Below are positions 24,419 to 31,393 of a stretch of DNA of 64,000 nt, in pieces. Where the stretch lies: positions 1-64,000 of the forward strand of contig NZ_JAMBIZ010000009.1 of assembly GCF_025291715.1 (NCBI RefSeq). Reading direction: 5' to 3'. Both the position numbers and the translations under genes were made by a program. Numbering within the stretch: position 1 is the first letter of the stretch; each line of letters starts with the position of its first letter. The DNA is from Metasolibacillus sp. Lineage in GTDB: Bacteria; Bacillota; Bacilli; Bacillales_A; Planococcaceae. The notes beneath the pieces are model-generated. The model ran no database searches and was not told the DNA's origin. It saw only the letters and a list, made by a program, of their open reading frames with translations.

Positions 24419-25506
24419 TGGCAGAACTGAATTTAGATACGACCTATGAAGATTTAATGGCGCAAAAAATGGCTGGCATTGATAACTCGCTAGATAAGCG
24501 TGAGGGTACATCAATGATATTTAATGCGACAGCAGCCAATAGCATTGAAACGGTACAGATGCTTGTTACACTGCGAAACTATGAAAATATGATATTTGCT
24601 GATACAGCACCACGTGAGCAGTTAATTCGCCGTGCTGCAGAACGCGGTTTACATCCACGTGAAGCTACATTTGCATTAAGAAAAGGTGAATTTAACATTG
24701 ATGTACCAATCGGTAGTCGTTATAGCTTAGATGAGCTAAATTACACAGTTATAGAGCGTATCGCATTTGGAGAGTTCATTTTACAATGTGAAACGGCAGG
24801 CAATGTCGGTAATATCTTTTCAGGACAGCTAATTCCCATCGATTTTGTAGCAGGACTTGAAACGGCTACGCTAACAGATGTGTTAGTACCAGGAGAGGAT
24901 GAAGAAGAAACAGAAGCGTTTCGAACTCGCTATTTTAATAGCTTTCAGTCTGTTGCATTTGGCGGGAATCGTGCTGATTATAAGGAAAAGGTTGGGGCTT
25001 TACCTGGTGTTGGTGGCGTACGTGTCTATCGTGCTTGGAATGGTGGCGGCACTGTTAAATTAGTCATAATTGACGCACAGTATCAAAAGCCATCACAAAC
25101 CTTAATTGACCAGGTACAAGAAGCAGTTGACCCAATTGGCATGGAAGGTGAGGGCGTAGGAACTGCCCCGATTGACCACATCGTTACGGTATTCGGCGTG
25201 GAAGAAGCGATTATTAATATCGGCCTTAATATCACCTATCAAACAGGCTGGACATGGTCCGATGTTGAGGAAAGTGTACAAGTTGTAATTGATGATTACT
25301 TCACCGAGCTGTCCGAACAGTGGGCGCAGGCTGTTTCTAAAGAAGAGGACGAACAAGGCGTCGTTATCCGTATTAGCCAAATTGAGACACGCTTGTTAGG
25401 TGTTGATGGCATTTTAGATATTGCAGATACGACACTGAACGGAAATACGACAAACATCGAATTAGGCAGCGAAGAAATACCGAAACGAGGTGCTGTGAGT
25501 GGCTAG
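24418..25506 (+). CDS. baseplate J protein (XkdT type)
   Basis: The 362-residue protein is a baseplate J/gp47-like wedge component: YEDLMAQKMAGIDNSLDKRE, FNATAANSIETVQML, a beta domain around 80-150, GEDEEETEAFRTRYFNSF, and YKEKVGALPGVGGVRVYRAW. These are standard for the family. It overlaps the DUF2634 and XkdU-like genes by a few bases. Confidence 0.93.
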   Translation: MAELNLDTTYEDLMAQKMAGIDNSLDKREGTSMIFNATAANSIETVQMLVTLRNYENMIFADTAPREQLIRRAAERGLHPREATFALRKGEFNIDVPIGSRYSLDELNYTVIERIAFGEFILQCETAGNVGNIFSGQLIPIDFVAGLETATLTDVLVPGEDEEETEAFRTRYFNSFQSVAFGGNRADYKEKVGALPGVGGVRVYRAWNGGGTVKLVIIDAQYQKPSQTLIDQVQEAVDPIGMEGEGVGTAPIDHIVTVFGVEEAIINIGLNITYQTGWTWSDVEESVQVVIDDYFTELSEQWAQAVSKEEDEQGVVIRISQIETRLLGVDGILDIADTTLNGNTTNIELGSEEIPKRGAVSG

Positions 25507-26044
25507 GGAAGTAGATATCTTAGGTTATTTACCACCTATTTTGCTTGAAATCAAAGAACTGAAAGCAATTGCTGGCGTAGAAAATCCAATTTTAGAAAAG
25601 CTGTGGCGTATGATTGATGCGACACTTAATAATCAATTTATTATTACAGCAGACGAAAATGGTATAGGTCGCTATGAAAAAATGCTAGGGCTTCAAGTGT
25701 CAGATTCGGACACCCTAGAAACTCGTATTTTTCGTGTATTAGCACGCTACCAAGAGCAGGCCCCATACACCTACCGAACATTAAAGCTGATTTTAGATAG
25801 CCTACTAGGCACTGGAAATTATACAATGGAGCGCAATGTAGAGGAAAAATGGCTCACAGTCAAAATTGAGTTAACTGTTAAGCGCCAGTTTGAAGTTGTT
25901 GAGGACACACTAGAGCGTATGGTACCGCAAAACATGATATTAACTGTCGAATTGAGATTTAATCAGTGGAGTAAGATTAAGTTGAAAACATGGGGCGAGC
26001 TACTATCTAAGACTTGGAGAGATGTGAAAGAGGAGGTGCTATAG
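25499..26044 (+). CDS. baseplate/tail protein (XkdU, YmfQ type)
   Basis: The 181-residue protein (EVDILGYLPPILLEIKELKA, then LGLQVSDSDTLETRIFRVLA, TYRTLKLILDSLLGTGNYTM, and C-terminal TWGELLSKTWRDVKEE) matches the DUF2313/YmfQ family, the baseplate part that receives the fibre. GTG start overlaps the baseplate J gene by eight bases. Gene order is that of PBSX xkdT-xkdU. Confidence 0.88.
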   Translation: MAREVDILGYLPPILLEIKELKAIAGVENPILEKLWRMIDATLNNQFIITADENGIGRYEKMLGLQVSDSDTLETRIFRVLARYQEQAPYTYRTLKLILDSLLGTGNYTMERNVEEKWLTVKIELTVKRQFEVVEDTLERMVPQNMILTVELRFNQWSKIKLKTWGELLSKTWRDVKEEVL

Positions 26045-26599
26045 TTGGAAAATACACCAAACTATAATATGAATTTACCTGATTATGAGGATTTTGCAGA
26101 TGTTGAAAAATTGAATGAAAACTTCGAAATAATTGATGCGCAAATGAAGTCAACCGAGGATGCACTTACTACGCACTTGGACAATACTAAGATGTTTGCA
26201 ACCGCAAAGTTGCCTGCGAATCAAAGTAGTGTAAACAACAGTGAAACTTATTTAACGCTATCATCAGTAATCCATAATAACGGAGCTGATTTTTTGGAGT
26301 GGGATAGTGCGAGTAACAAGCTTAAAATTACAAAAAGTGGTATTTACGAAATTATATTAAACGTACATTTTGCTTCTAATGAAAATGGTTATCGGTATAT
26401 ACAGCCTCATAGTTTTGGATTTGCCATTACTCAAAATCCCGTTACTGGTGCAACACCTACTCGTATGCAAGCGTTGTATAGGGGCGCAATAACAGCCAAT
26501 ACCTTATTAGAGCTGACAGTTCAGCAGTCTAGCGGTGGCGCTTTAGACATATTAAGTATTAGTAATGTCATAATTATGAAGGTGGCGGATTTATCATGA
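26045..26599 (+). CDS. short tail fibre with C1q/TNF-like tip
   Basis: The TTG start at 26045 directly follows the XkdU-like stop behind AGGAGGTGCTATAG. The 184 residues have the N-terminal phage fibre module NYNMNLPDYEDFADVEKLNE with NFEIIDAQMKSTE, then a beta-rich C-terminal domain (about 65-183) with NNGADFLEWDSASNKLKI and KSGIYEIILNVHFAS, similar to C1q/TNF jelly-rolls found at fibre tips. It is much shorter than PBSX XkdV, so host range probably depends on this compact tip. Confidence 0.75.
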   Translation: MENTPNYNMNLPDYEDFADVEKLNENFEIIDAQMKSTEDALTTHLDNTKMFATAKLPANQSSVNNSETYLTLSSVIHNNGADFLEWDSASNKLKITKSGIYEIILNVHFASNENGYRYIQPHSFGFAITQNPVTGATPTRMQALYRGAITANTLLELTVQQSSGGALDILSISNVIIMKVADLS

Positions 26600-26862
26600 G
26601 GATAAACGGAGTAAATGTTGGTGTATTGCATACAGAGTTAAATAATAATGGCATTTATCCATACCCCGTTTTTAATTATGGGGATTATGGTGATTTTACT
26701 TTTGCGGATAATACAGATATGACATTAGTACAATCTATTATCGATGCACATGATCCAACACCAATCCCGCAGCCGCTTTCTGACATTGAAAAATTAAGAT
26801 TAGAACAAGCTCAAGCAAACGCTGAGTTAGTACAATTGATAATGATGATGGGTGGTGCATAG
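26596..26862 (+). CDS. XkdW-like small tail protein
   Basis: The 88-residue protein (INGVNVGVLHTELNNNGIYP, YGDYGDFTFADNTDM, then LSDIEKLRLEQAQANAELVQ with LIMMMGG) resembles the short tail proteins encoded after the fibre in PBSX-like phages. The C-terminal helix EKLRLEQAQANAELVQLIM is common to this group. The start overlaps the fibre stop (ATGA). Role not established. Confidence 0.65.
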   Translation: MRINGVNVGVLHTELNNNGIYPYPVFNYGDYGDFTFADNTDMTLVQSIIDAHDPTPIPQPLSDIEKLRLEQAQANAELVQLIMMMGGA

Positions 26863-26863
26863 T

Positions 26864-27016
26864 TTGAATTTCACGAAGGATAGTCAATTAGTAAAAGATT
26901 ATGTATTACTGATAAACAATAACAAAATGACGATTGAAGAAGTACCAAATTTATTCAACTTGAAAGAAGTGGTACAAGATGTTATCAATAATCAAACTAA
27001 TATTAATGATAATTAA
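26864..27016 (+). CDS. 50-residue tail-region protein, copy 1 of a tandem pair
   Basis: TTG at 26864 overlaps the region of the previous stop. The 50 residues begin MNFTKDSQLVKDYVLLINNN and continue KMTIEEVPNLFNLKEVV. The gene 14 bases downstream encodes a clear paralogue, and conservation between the two copies at the protein level shows that both are real genes. They occupy the place of XkdX/CD1375-type short proteins after the fibre genes; that family assignment is tentative. Confidence 0.6.
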   Translation: MNFTKDSQLVKDYVLLINNNKMTIEEVPNLFNLKEVVQDVINNQTNINDN

Positions 27017-27029
27017 GGAGTTGTTGAAA

Positions 27030-27176
27030 ATGAATTTCAAAAAAGACAGTCAATTGGTAAAAGGTTATGTATTATTAATCGTTTCAAATAAGATGACTTA
27101 CGAGGAAGTACCAAATTTATATAATTTACGTGAAGCGGTTGCAGAAGCTCTTACTGGCGAAACGGAAGTTGCTTAA
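27030..27176 (+). CDS. 48-residue tail-region protein, copy 2 of a tandem pair
   Basis: ATG at 27030 follows AAGGAGTTGTTGAAA. The product MNFKKDSQLVKGYVLLIVSN then KMTYEEVPNLYNLREAV is over half identical to the preceding 50-residue protein, so a recent tandem duplication is likely. Copy 2 differs mainly in the C-terminal tail (AEALTGETEVA). No function is known for either; the group resembles CD1375/XkdX-type short phage proteins. Confidence 0.65.
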   Translation: MNFKKDSQLVKGYVLLIVSNKMTYEEVPNLYNLREAVAEALTGETEVA

Positions 27177-27310
27177 TCGTTATTCTTTTAGTATGAACAA
27201 ATATTAGAATAATCTTTAAAAATGTACCAATATTTCGAATTCAGTGACATTTATTGATTTTATTTCAATTACTCAATGATATACTGAAAATAAAAAGGTG
27301 GTATATCAAA

Positions 27311-27457
27311 ATGATAAATATAGAATATTGCAAATGTGAAAATATTAAAGGTATTTACTCTGCAGAAACAGAATTTGGATATTGGGATACATGTTCTGAA
27401 TGCGACAAACCATTAGAAGATGGATTCCATTATTATGATGAACCAGAAATTTATTAA
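27311..27457 (+). CDS. 48-residue putative zinc-binding protein
   Basis: ATG at 27311 follows AAAAAGGTGGTATATCAAA. The product has four cysteines in two pairs: YCKCENIKG and TCSECDKPLEDG, with HYYDE at the end, which looks like a small zinc finger. No family name is known to me. It is separated from the neighbours by AT-rich intergenic DNA and followed by a terminator, so it may be a moron placed before the lysis genes. Confidence 0.5.
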   Translation: MINIEYCKCENIKGIYSAETEFGYWDTCSECDKPLEDGFHYYDEPEIY

Positions 27458-27509
27458 CAGTCCCAAAATGTGTAGTAAATCAATAAAAAGTTAATATCAA
27501 ATAGTTATC

Positions 27510-27540
27510 AGCCTTCCACATTTATTGTGGGGGGCTTTTT
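27510..27540 (+). terminator. terminator before lysis genes
   Basis: An 11-bp stem AGCCTTCCACA/TGTGGGGGGCT (G-U pairs) is followed by five T. It separates tail/accessory genes from holin and endolysin. Confidence 0.85.
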
Positions 27541-27566
27541 ATATTAAAAATAGGAGCGTGAAGCTT

Positions 27567-28028
27567 ATGGAGGGAATTAATTTGGAATATCTAGACGTGG
27601 CACATTTATATTTATTTGGAGGGGTAAAATTTATTGATTTATTATTGCTTTTAATGACTTTGGATATCGTCACAGGGTTATTTAAAGCTTGGAAAAATGG
27701 TAACTTGTGGAGCCGCAAAAGCTTGTTTGGGTATGCTCGTAAGTTGCTTGTATTAATTGTAATCATCACAGCAAACATTATCGACCAGGTATTGTCGTTA
27801 GGTGGCACACTAACGTTTGCAACAGTGCTTTTTTATGTAGCTAATGAGGCTTTGAGCATTACTGAAAATATGGCGCAATTAGGAGTGCTTGTTCCACAAA
27901 ATTTAGCGGAAAAATTAAAGGTTATTGAAGCAACGAAACACGAAAAAGATCATCTAGTGAGCGAAATTGCGCAGGAGCTTGCAGGGAAAGGTGTCGATAA
28001 AAAACTGAAAGATGGTGAAGGTAAATGA
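27567..28028 (+). CDS. holin (TcdE/phi-type toxin secretion-lysis family)
   Basis: The 153-residue membrane protein has three to four hydrophobic segments (residues 18-35, 52-72, 78-98) and the family pattern FIDLLLLLMTLDIVTGLFKA, WSRKSLFGYARKLLVLIVI, ALSITENMAQLGV, PQNLAEKL. It makes membrane lesions that release the endolysin. ATG at 27567 follows GGAGCGTGAAGCTT. The stop overlaps the endolysin start. Confidence 0.9.
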   Translation: MEGINLEYLDVAHLYLFGGVKFIDLLLLLMTLDIVTGLFKAWKNGNLWSRKSLFGYARKLLVLIVIITANIIDQVLSLGGTLTFATVLFYVANEALSITENMAQLGVLVPQNLAEKLKVIEATKHEKDHLVSEIAQELAGKGVDKKLKDGEGK

Positions 28029-28699
28029 CAGATGTAACGACAACATGCCGAGATTTATCCGAGCTATTGCCAGCTGCGCAAATTGCATGTAGATTGCTGT
28101 TCCAAGAATGTTATAAGACAGGCATTCGCAATATTTTTATTACCGAGACTTATCGCAGTCAAGAGCGCCAAAATTACTTGTATGCACAGGGACGTACAAG
28201 ACCAGGTGCAATTGTTACATGGACGCTTAACAGCAATCACAAATCGCGCCTTGCGTGGGATATTGCCGTCGGCCCACCAAATTCTCTATACGATGTTAAT
28301 GTATTAAATAAAGTAGGGGCCATCGCTCGTAAACTAAATATCACGTGGGGCGGTCAACCCTCTTGGGTAGCTGCAGGCAAAACAGATCGTCCACATTTTG
28401 AGGTACACGCAAATTGGACTATGCCAAAAGGTTACAAGCTTGAAGGTGAGGTAAGAGTACCGAGTAACAGCAAGATGCAAGTACAATTAATTGTCAAAGA
28501 CAAGGAGGAAATAACAATGAATACATGGAATCCAGCAAGCCCTGCAATGCAAACGGCAGCAGAGGCTTTTTTAGCGCAGGCAGTCAAGGATGGTATTATA
28601 CAAGAGTCTCATTTAAAAGACCTGCAAAACAAACAAATGACAACAGATCGATTATTAGGCTTGTACATTACAATTGACCAACGCCGTGCTGCAAAATAA
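28025..28699 (+). CDS. endolysin, M15-family peptidase with C-terminal binding domain
   Basis: The 224-residue enzyme is a zinc L-Ala-D-Glu or D-Ala-D-Ala-type peptidase of the Ply500/VanY kind. Zinc ligands are probably His72 and Asp79 in SNHKSRLAWDIAVG and His124 in DRPHFEVH; TYRSQERQNYLYAQGR is the usual substrate-site segment. After a linker (residues 135-165) a C-terminal helical domain TWNPASPAMQTAAEAFLAQA to the end probably binds the wall. The ATGA overlap couples it to the holin. An internal ribosome site precedes the C-terminal domain. Confidence 0.92.
   Translation: MTDVTTTCRDLSELLPAAQIACRLLFQECYKTGIRNIFITETYRSQERQNYLYAQGRTRPGAIVTWTLNSNHKSRLAWDIAVGPPNSLYDVNVLNKVGAIARKLNITWGGQPSWVAAGKTDRPHFEVHANWTMPKGYKLEGEVRVPSNSKMQVQLIVKDKEEITMNTWNPASPAMQTAAEAFLAQAVKDGIIQESHLKDLQNKQMTTDRLLGLYITIDQRRAAK
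28517..28699 (+). CDS. possible internally started wall-binding subunit of the endolysin
   Basis: In frame within the endolysin gene, AAGGAGG (28502-28508) lies eight bases before ATG at 28517, which begins MNTWNPASPAMQTAAEAFL, the first residues of the C-terminal domain. The product would be 60 residues. Several Gram-positive endolysins (for example CTP1L and CD27L) make their binding domain separately in this way; its use here is inferred from the site and its exact domain-boundary position. Confidence 0.55.
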   Translation: MNTWNPASPAMQTAAEAFLAQAVKDGIIQESHLKDLQNKQMTTDRLLGLYITIDQRRAAK

Positions 28700-28703
28700 A
28701 ATT

Positions 28704-28740
28704 ACCCCGCCTTTCCGTTGTGGAGGGCGGGGTGTCTTTT
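28704..28740 (+). terminator. terminator of the phage late operon
   Basis: Stem ACCCCGCC with GGCGGGGT around a 13-base loop is followed by GTCTTTT. It ends the rightward late transcript and faces the leftward accessory genes. Confidence 0.8.
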
Positions 28741-28783
28741 GAATGTTATAAGCAGTTTCCTGACTTGCTTAGGTCTTTGATTA

Positions 28784-29017
28784 TTAGCAAATTTCGGAAG
28801 GATTGTCCCAATCGCAAGCCTCTGATTCATCTTCTAGCTCCCCATTTAAAGAGCCATCTTCGTTAAGCCAGTGAGCTTTTATTTCCCATTTAACAGTTAC
28901 TTCGTTTCCTTCTACATCAACACCTGTTGCTTCATAGTAAGGAGCCTCGTGTGTACCAGAGATGTATGCCTCCTGTGTTAATGTAATTTCTTTACCTTCA
29001 AAATTTACTGTTGTCAT
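28784..29017 (-). CDS. conserved hypothetical acidic phage protein
   Basis: The 77-residue acidic protein (VNFEGKEITLTQEAYISGTH, EAPYYEATGVDVEGNEVTVK, ACDWDNPSEI) is beta-rich and ends in a negatively charged tail. An ideal ribosome site AAGGAGGTCATTCAC precedes ATG on the leftward strand, and a promoter with a palindrome lies just upstream. Proteins with the same GVDxEGNE and CDWDNP motifs are encoded by other Firmicute phages as far as I recall. A DNA-mimic role would be a guess from acidity. Confidence 0.6.
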   Translation of the reverse strand: MTTVNFEGKEITLTQEAYISGTHEAPYYEATGVDVEGNEVTVKWEIKAHWLNEDGSLNGELEDESEACDWDNPSEIC

Positions 29018-29047
29018 GTGAATGACCTCCTTTGTTTTATTAATCTA

Positions 29048-29075
29048 ATTATAACACAACTGAATTATAATTCAA
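29048..29075 (-). promoter_or_regulatory. leftward promoter with palindrome TGAATTATAATTCA
   Basis: On the leftward strand, TTGAAT (29075-29070) and TATAAT (29053-29048) are 16 bases apart. A perfect 14-base palindrome (29061-29074) covers the -35 edge and part of the spacer. The layout is the same as at the promoter near 31010-31040. Confidence 0.65.
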
Positions 29076-29093
29076 GTGAAATATACAAGTTTT

Positions 29094-29306
29094 TTAAAAA
29101 TATTTATCATAATATTCACCGAGTTTTTCGGCGACATCTAAACCCATACGACCGATGTCGCTAGAACCATTGACGTATCGCTGAATTGTGCCTTGTACAA
29201 ATCCGTCGCATTCCTTAACGATGCGATATGCGGTATGTTCTCCTTCCCCGCTTTTTGCATCTTGCGCAGCCTTTATAACTGCTTCTACTTTATTTTTCAG
29301 TTTCAT
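29094..29306 (-). CDS. small helical phage protein
   Basis: The leftward ATG at 29306 (70 residues) is seven bases from GGAG; an ATG two codons earlier is too close. The product (VEAVIKAAQDAKSGEGEHTA, YRIVKECDGFVQGTIQRYVN, LDVAEKLGEYYDKYF) looks like a small HTH-type protein, with the segment YRIVKEC-GFVQGTIQRYV in recognition-helix position, typical of phage regulators whose hosts read asparagine-rich -YVNG-. It overlaps the AP2 gene upstream, so they share a message. Assignment as DNA-binding is tentative. Confidence 0.55.
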   Translation of the reverse strand: MKLKNKVEAVIKAAQDAKSGEGEHTAYRIVKECDGFVQGTIQRYVNGSSDIGRMGLDVAEKLGEYYDKYF

Positions 29307-29772
29307 TTTCATTCTCCTTCGGTAAATATTTCTTTTCTAACTCTAAACGCCCTTTAAAATAGGCGTCCTCCGGTGTTAAAAAACCCGATTTATAATAACG
29401 TTTACCTGCAACGGTTATCCAAGCACGATAACGTAACTCTTTGCTTTTGCGAGTGTAATACTTGCTAACGCCCCGAAAGCCTGTGCCACTATCTTTGCGT
29501 GGTTCTTGACCTTTAAATAGTGACATAACAACATTGTCCACACGTTCTTTTTCATAACCTTCTCTAATGTTAGATATGTCTTGCTCGACTTTTAAACAGC
29601 CGCAGGAACGTGTATCACCATTTGTTAAATAAGAAGTAGACACATATGCATGACCACCACATTCACATTCACAATACCAAACTATTTTACCTTGTTTCCG
29701 TTGGTCAGTAGGGTACTTTGCTGTCAATCTACCAAATTTCTGTCCAGTTAAATCAACATTTTTTCTTGTCAT
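29290..29772 (-). CDS. zinc-ribbon plus AP2-domain DNA-binding protein
   Basis: The 160-residue protein has an N-terminal zinc module (residues 6-60: GQKFGRLTAKYPTDQ, WYCECECGG, DTRSCGCLK) and a C-terminal AP2-like DNA-binding domain (about 98-150: GFRGVSKYYTRKSKELRYRA, WITVAGKRYYKSGF, TPEDAYF). Such combinations are common in phages, often as relatives of HNH homing endonucleases; no HNH catalytic motif is present here. It lies directly downstream of a protein with three more copies of the zinc module. AAGGAGG lies inside the end of that upstream gene. Confidence 0.78.
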   Translation of the reverse strand: MTRKNVDLTGQKFGRLTAKYPTDQRKQGKIVWYCECECGGHAYVSTSYLTNGDTRSCGCLKVEQDISNIREGYEKERVDNVVMSLFKGQEPRKDSGTGFRGVSKYYTRKSKELRYRAWITVAGKRYYKSGFLTPEDAYFKGRLELEKKYLPKENENETEK

Positions 29773-29780
29773 TTCTTACT

Positions 29781-30584
29781 TCATACCTCCTTCCTCAGTT
29801 GTTCGCCGTACCACTCGACCATTATATTTTTGGACAATAACCAATTGCCCGAACCGATGTGTTGGCGTATCCATCCTTTTTCTGTATAAAAGTCAATAGA
29901 ACCCCTTAATTTCATTTGTTTTATTCGGTCTCGGATAGAAATACTTGATACATTCCATAGTTCAGCGGCTTCGGACACAAAAAGGAAGTCATGAATAGTA
30001 CCTATTGCTAAATCACTAACTACAGTAGCAATTTTAGATTTTGATGGACCTTTCAAACAACCACAAGAACGAGTTGACCCATCTTTTAAATTATAGTGAT
30101 AGACAACAACGACGTTCCCACAATCACAAGTACACAAATAATTTTTATGGGATAAAATTTCTTTGATTTCTAATCTACCAAATCTATCTCCTATAGAATA
30201 TGGTGTGAATAATCTAGTAGGTGTACTATATTGTGCACAACCGCATGACTTAGTGGTTTTAAAATTATTTGCCATAATTTCTTTTACATTCCCACACTCA
30301 CATTGACACACACAGTACCAAAGTTTTCTCCCTTCTACTGTCTTTTGTATACGGTCTATAACCGTCAATAAACCATTTTTGTCACCGACGGCTCCCTTAG
30401 TATTTTTAAGACAACCACATGATTTAGCCTTTCCGAAATTAGAACGTCTTATCTTTATGGTATTTCCACAATCACATTGACATACACAATAGTAAGTTTT
30501 CGTTCTACCGATATTCTCATTGCTAAAATCTACTATTTCAAGAATGCCAACTCTATCACCAATCTTTAATTTGCTATGTGCCAT
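29781..30584 (-). CDS. triple zinc-ribbon protein with C-terminal HTH
   Basis: The 267-residue protein carries three tandem copies of the same module (about residues 6-60, 65-118, 130-178). Each has GDRxGxLxI, then a CxCxCG cluster (Cys33/35/37/39, 91/93/95/97, 151/153/155) and a closing SCGC (56/58, 114/116, 174/176). The last 80 residues have a helix-turn-helix-like segment (VSEAAELWNVSSISIRDRI, then SKNIMVEWYGEQL). The neighbour at 29290 has a fourth copy joined to AP2. Nucleic acid binding is likely; no nuclease motif is seen. Start overlaps the stop of the gene at 30584 (TAATG). Confidence 0.75.
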   Translation of the reverse strand: MAHSKLKIGDRVGILEIVDFSNENIGRTKTYYCVCQCDCGNTIKIRRSNFGKAKSCGCLKNTKGAVGDKNGLLTVIDRIQKTVEGRKLWYCVCQCECGNVKEIMANNFKTTKSCGCAQYSTPTRLFTPYSIGDRFGRLEIKEILSHKNYLCTCDCGNVVVVYHYNLKDGSTRSCGCLKGPSKSKIATVVSDLAIGTIHDFLFVSEAAELWNVSSISIRDRIKQMKLRGSIDFYTEKGWIRQHIGSGNWLLSKNIMVEWYGEQLRKEV

Positions 30585-30976
30585 TATGCAAACATCGCCT
30601 TTACTTCATTTTGTGATAGTTCTACAAGCTCACCGTTGCGAACAGTAGCGTATTCACGACCATCACGAGCGCAGTTAACGTCATAAACTTTACCTTCCGT
30701 AAGTTCAAAGAATAGACCACGTACTTCTTCATCTTCAAAGCCATTAACAAATTGACGATTGAATCCATACTTAGCATCTAAACCAACAACCTCAGCAACC
30801 CAAGTTTTGTGTTTGCGAGAGCCTTCTGCAAGTTGGATAGTAACAGTAGTAGCCGTTTGTTTAACGATAGCCCAAGCCATTTTAAGTGCCTCCCCGAAAT
30901 ATTCCTTTACTTTCCCACCGAATTTAGCAGCACCATCTTTAGCAATTTCCCAAGCAGTTGTCATAACATTTCTCAT
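30584..30976 (-). CDS. conserved hypothetical phage protein, first gene of leftward operon
   Basis: The 130-residue protein has an amphipathic N-terminal helix region (TTAWEIAKDGAAKFGGKVKE, YFGEALKMAWAIVKQ) and a beta-rich C-terminal half (HKTWVAEVVGLDAKYGFNRQ, GKVYDVNCARDGREY). The N-terminal AWEIAK-GA-KFGG-KEY motif recurs in short phage proteins of other Bacillales. GGGGAGGAATTAAA precedes ATG, and a promoter with a palindrome lies 35 bases further up. It heads an operon of four tightly packed genes. Function unknown. Confidence 0.6.
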   Translation of the reverse strand: MRNVMTTAWEIAKDGAAKFGGKVKEYFGEALKMAWAIVKQTATTVTIQLAEGSRKHKTWVAEVVGLDAKYGFNRQFVNGFEDEEVRGLFFELTEGKVYDVNCARDGREYATVRNGELVELSQNEVKAMFA

Positions 30977-31009
30977 TTTAATTCCTCCCCGTTTCCTTTT
31001 GTTAATTTA

Positions 31010-31040
31010 ATTATAACACATTTGCAATATAATGCAAATG
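31010..31040 (-). promoter_or_regulatory. leftward promoter with palindrome CATTTGCA-N6-TGCAAATG
   Basis: On the leftward strand, TTGCAT (31037-31032) and TATAAT (31015-31010) are 16 bases apart. A perfect 8+8 inverted repeat (31019-31040) covers the -35 box and most of the spacer, the natural place for a repressor. It drives the zinc-ribbon/AP2 operon. Confidence 0.7.
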
Positions 31041-31117
31041 AAATATATATACGGTTTTTTATTTATTTTTCAAAATAAAAGCCACTTGTGAATACATAAA
31101 TTACCTGTATTCGAAAA

Positions 31118-31155
31118 CGAATGTTTGTTCTATAATAATTACAAACAAACGTTCT
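31118..31155 (+). promoter_or_regulatory. two LexA (DinR)-like boxes around a -10 element
   Basis: CGAATGTTTGTTCT (31118-31131) and CAAACAAACGTTCT (31142-31155) each match the Bacillus DinR box CGAACRNRYGTTYC with two or three differences. TATAAT (31131-31136) lies between them. This predicts SOS induction of the downstream polymerase pair. Confidence 0.65.
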
Positions 31156-31171
31156 GTAAGGGGTGGGCAAA

Positions 31172-31393
31172 GTGCGAAATCAACTTATAAAAGCAATGCA
31201 ACGTCAATGGCTTTTGGATATTATATATATGGCGAAGGATGGTAAAATCTCAAAGAGACGTGTGAAAATCATTAAAATAGCTGGCGATACAATGCAGGTT
31301 TATTGTTTCAATAAATGCGCTAAACGTACTTTTATAGTAGATAATACACTTGCGATTATGCCTGTTAGTAGAAGAGAGCGTGAAGTCATATGA
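31172..31393 (+). CDS. small protein co-expressed with the Y-family polymerase
   Basis: GTG at 31172 (73 residues) follows AAGGGGTGGG at good spacing; a GTG at 31163 overlaps that site. The basic protein (MQRQWLLDIIYMAKDGKISK, RRVKIIKIAGDTMQVYCFNK, AKRTFIVDNTLAIMPV) has a small beta-barrel look, reminiscent of the WYL-like or YolD-type small proteins found beside umuC-like genes, but I cannot assign it firmly. The stop overlaps the polymerase start by four bases, so they are coupled and presumably SOS-induced together. Confidence 0.6.
   Translation: MRNQLIKAMQRQWLLDIIYMAKDGKISKRRVKIIKIAGDTMQVYCFNKCAKRTFIVDNTLAIMPVSRREREVI

Noticed and set aside
27250..27290. Sigma-A promoter TTGATT...TATACT before the 48-residue Cys protein
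   Set aside because: The spacer is about 20 bases, too long to support a call.
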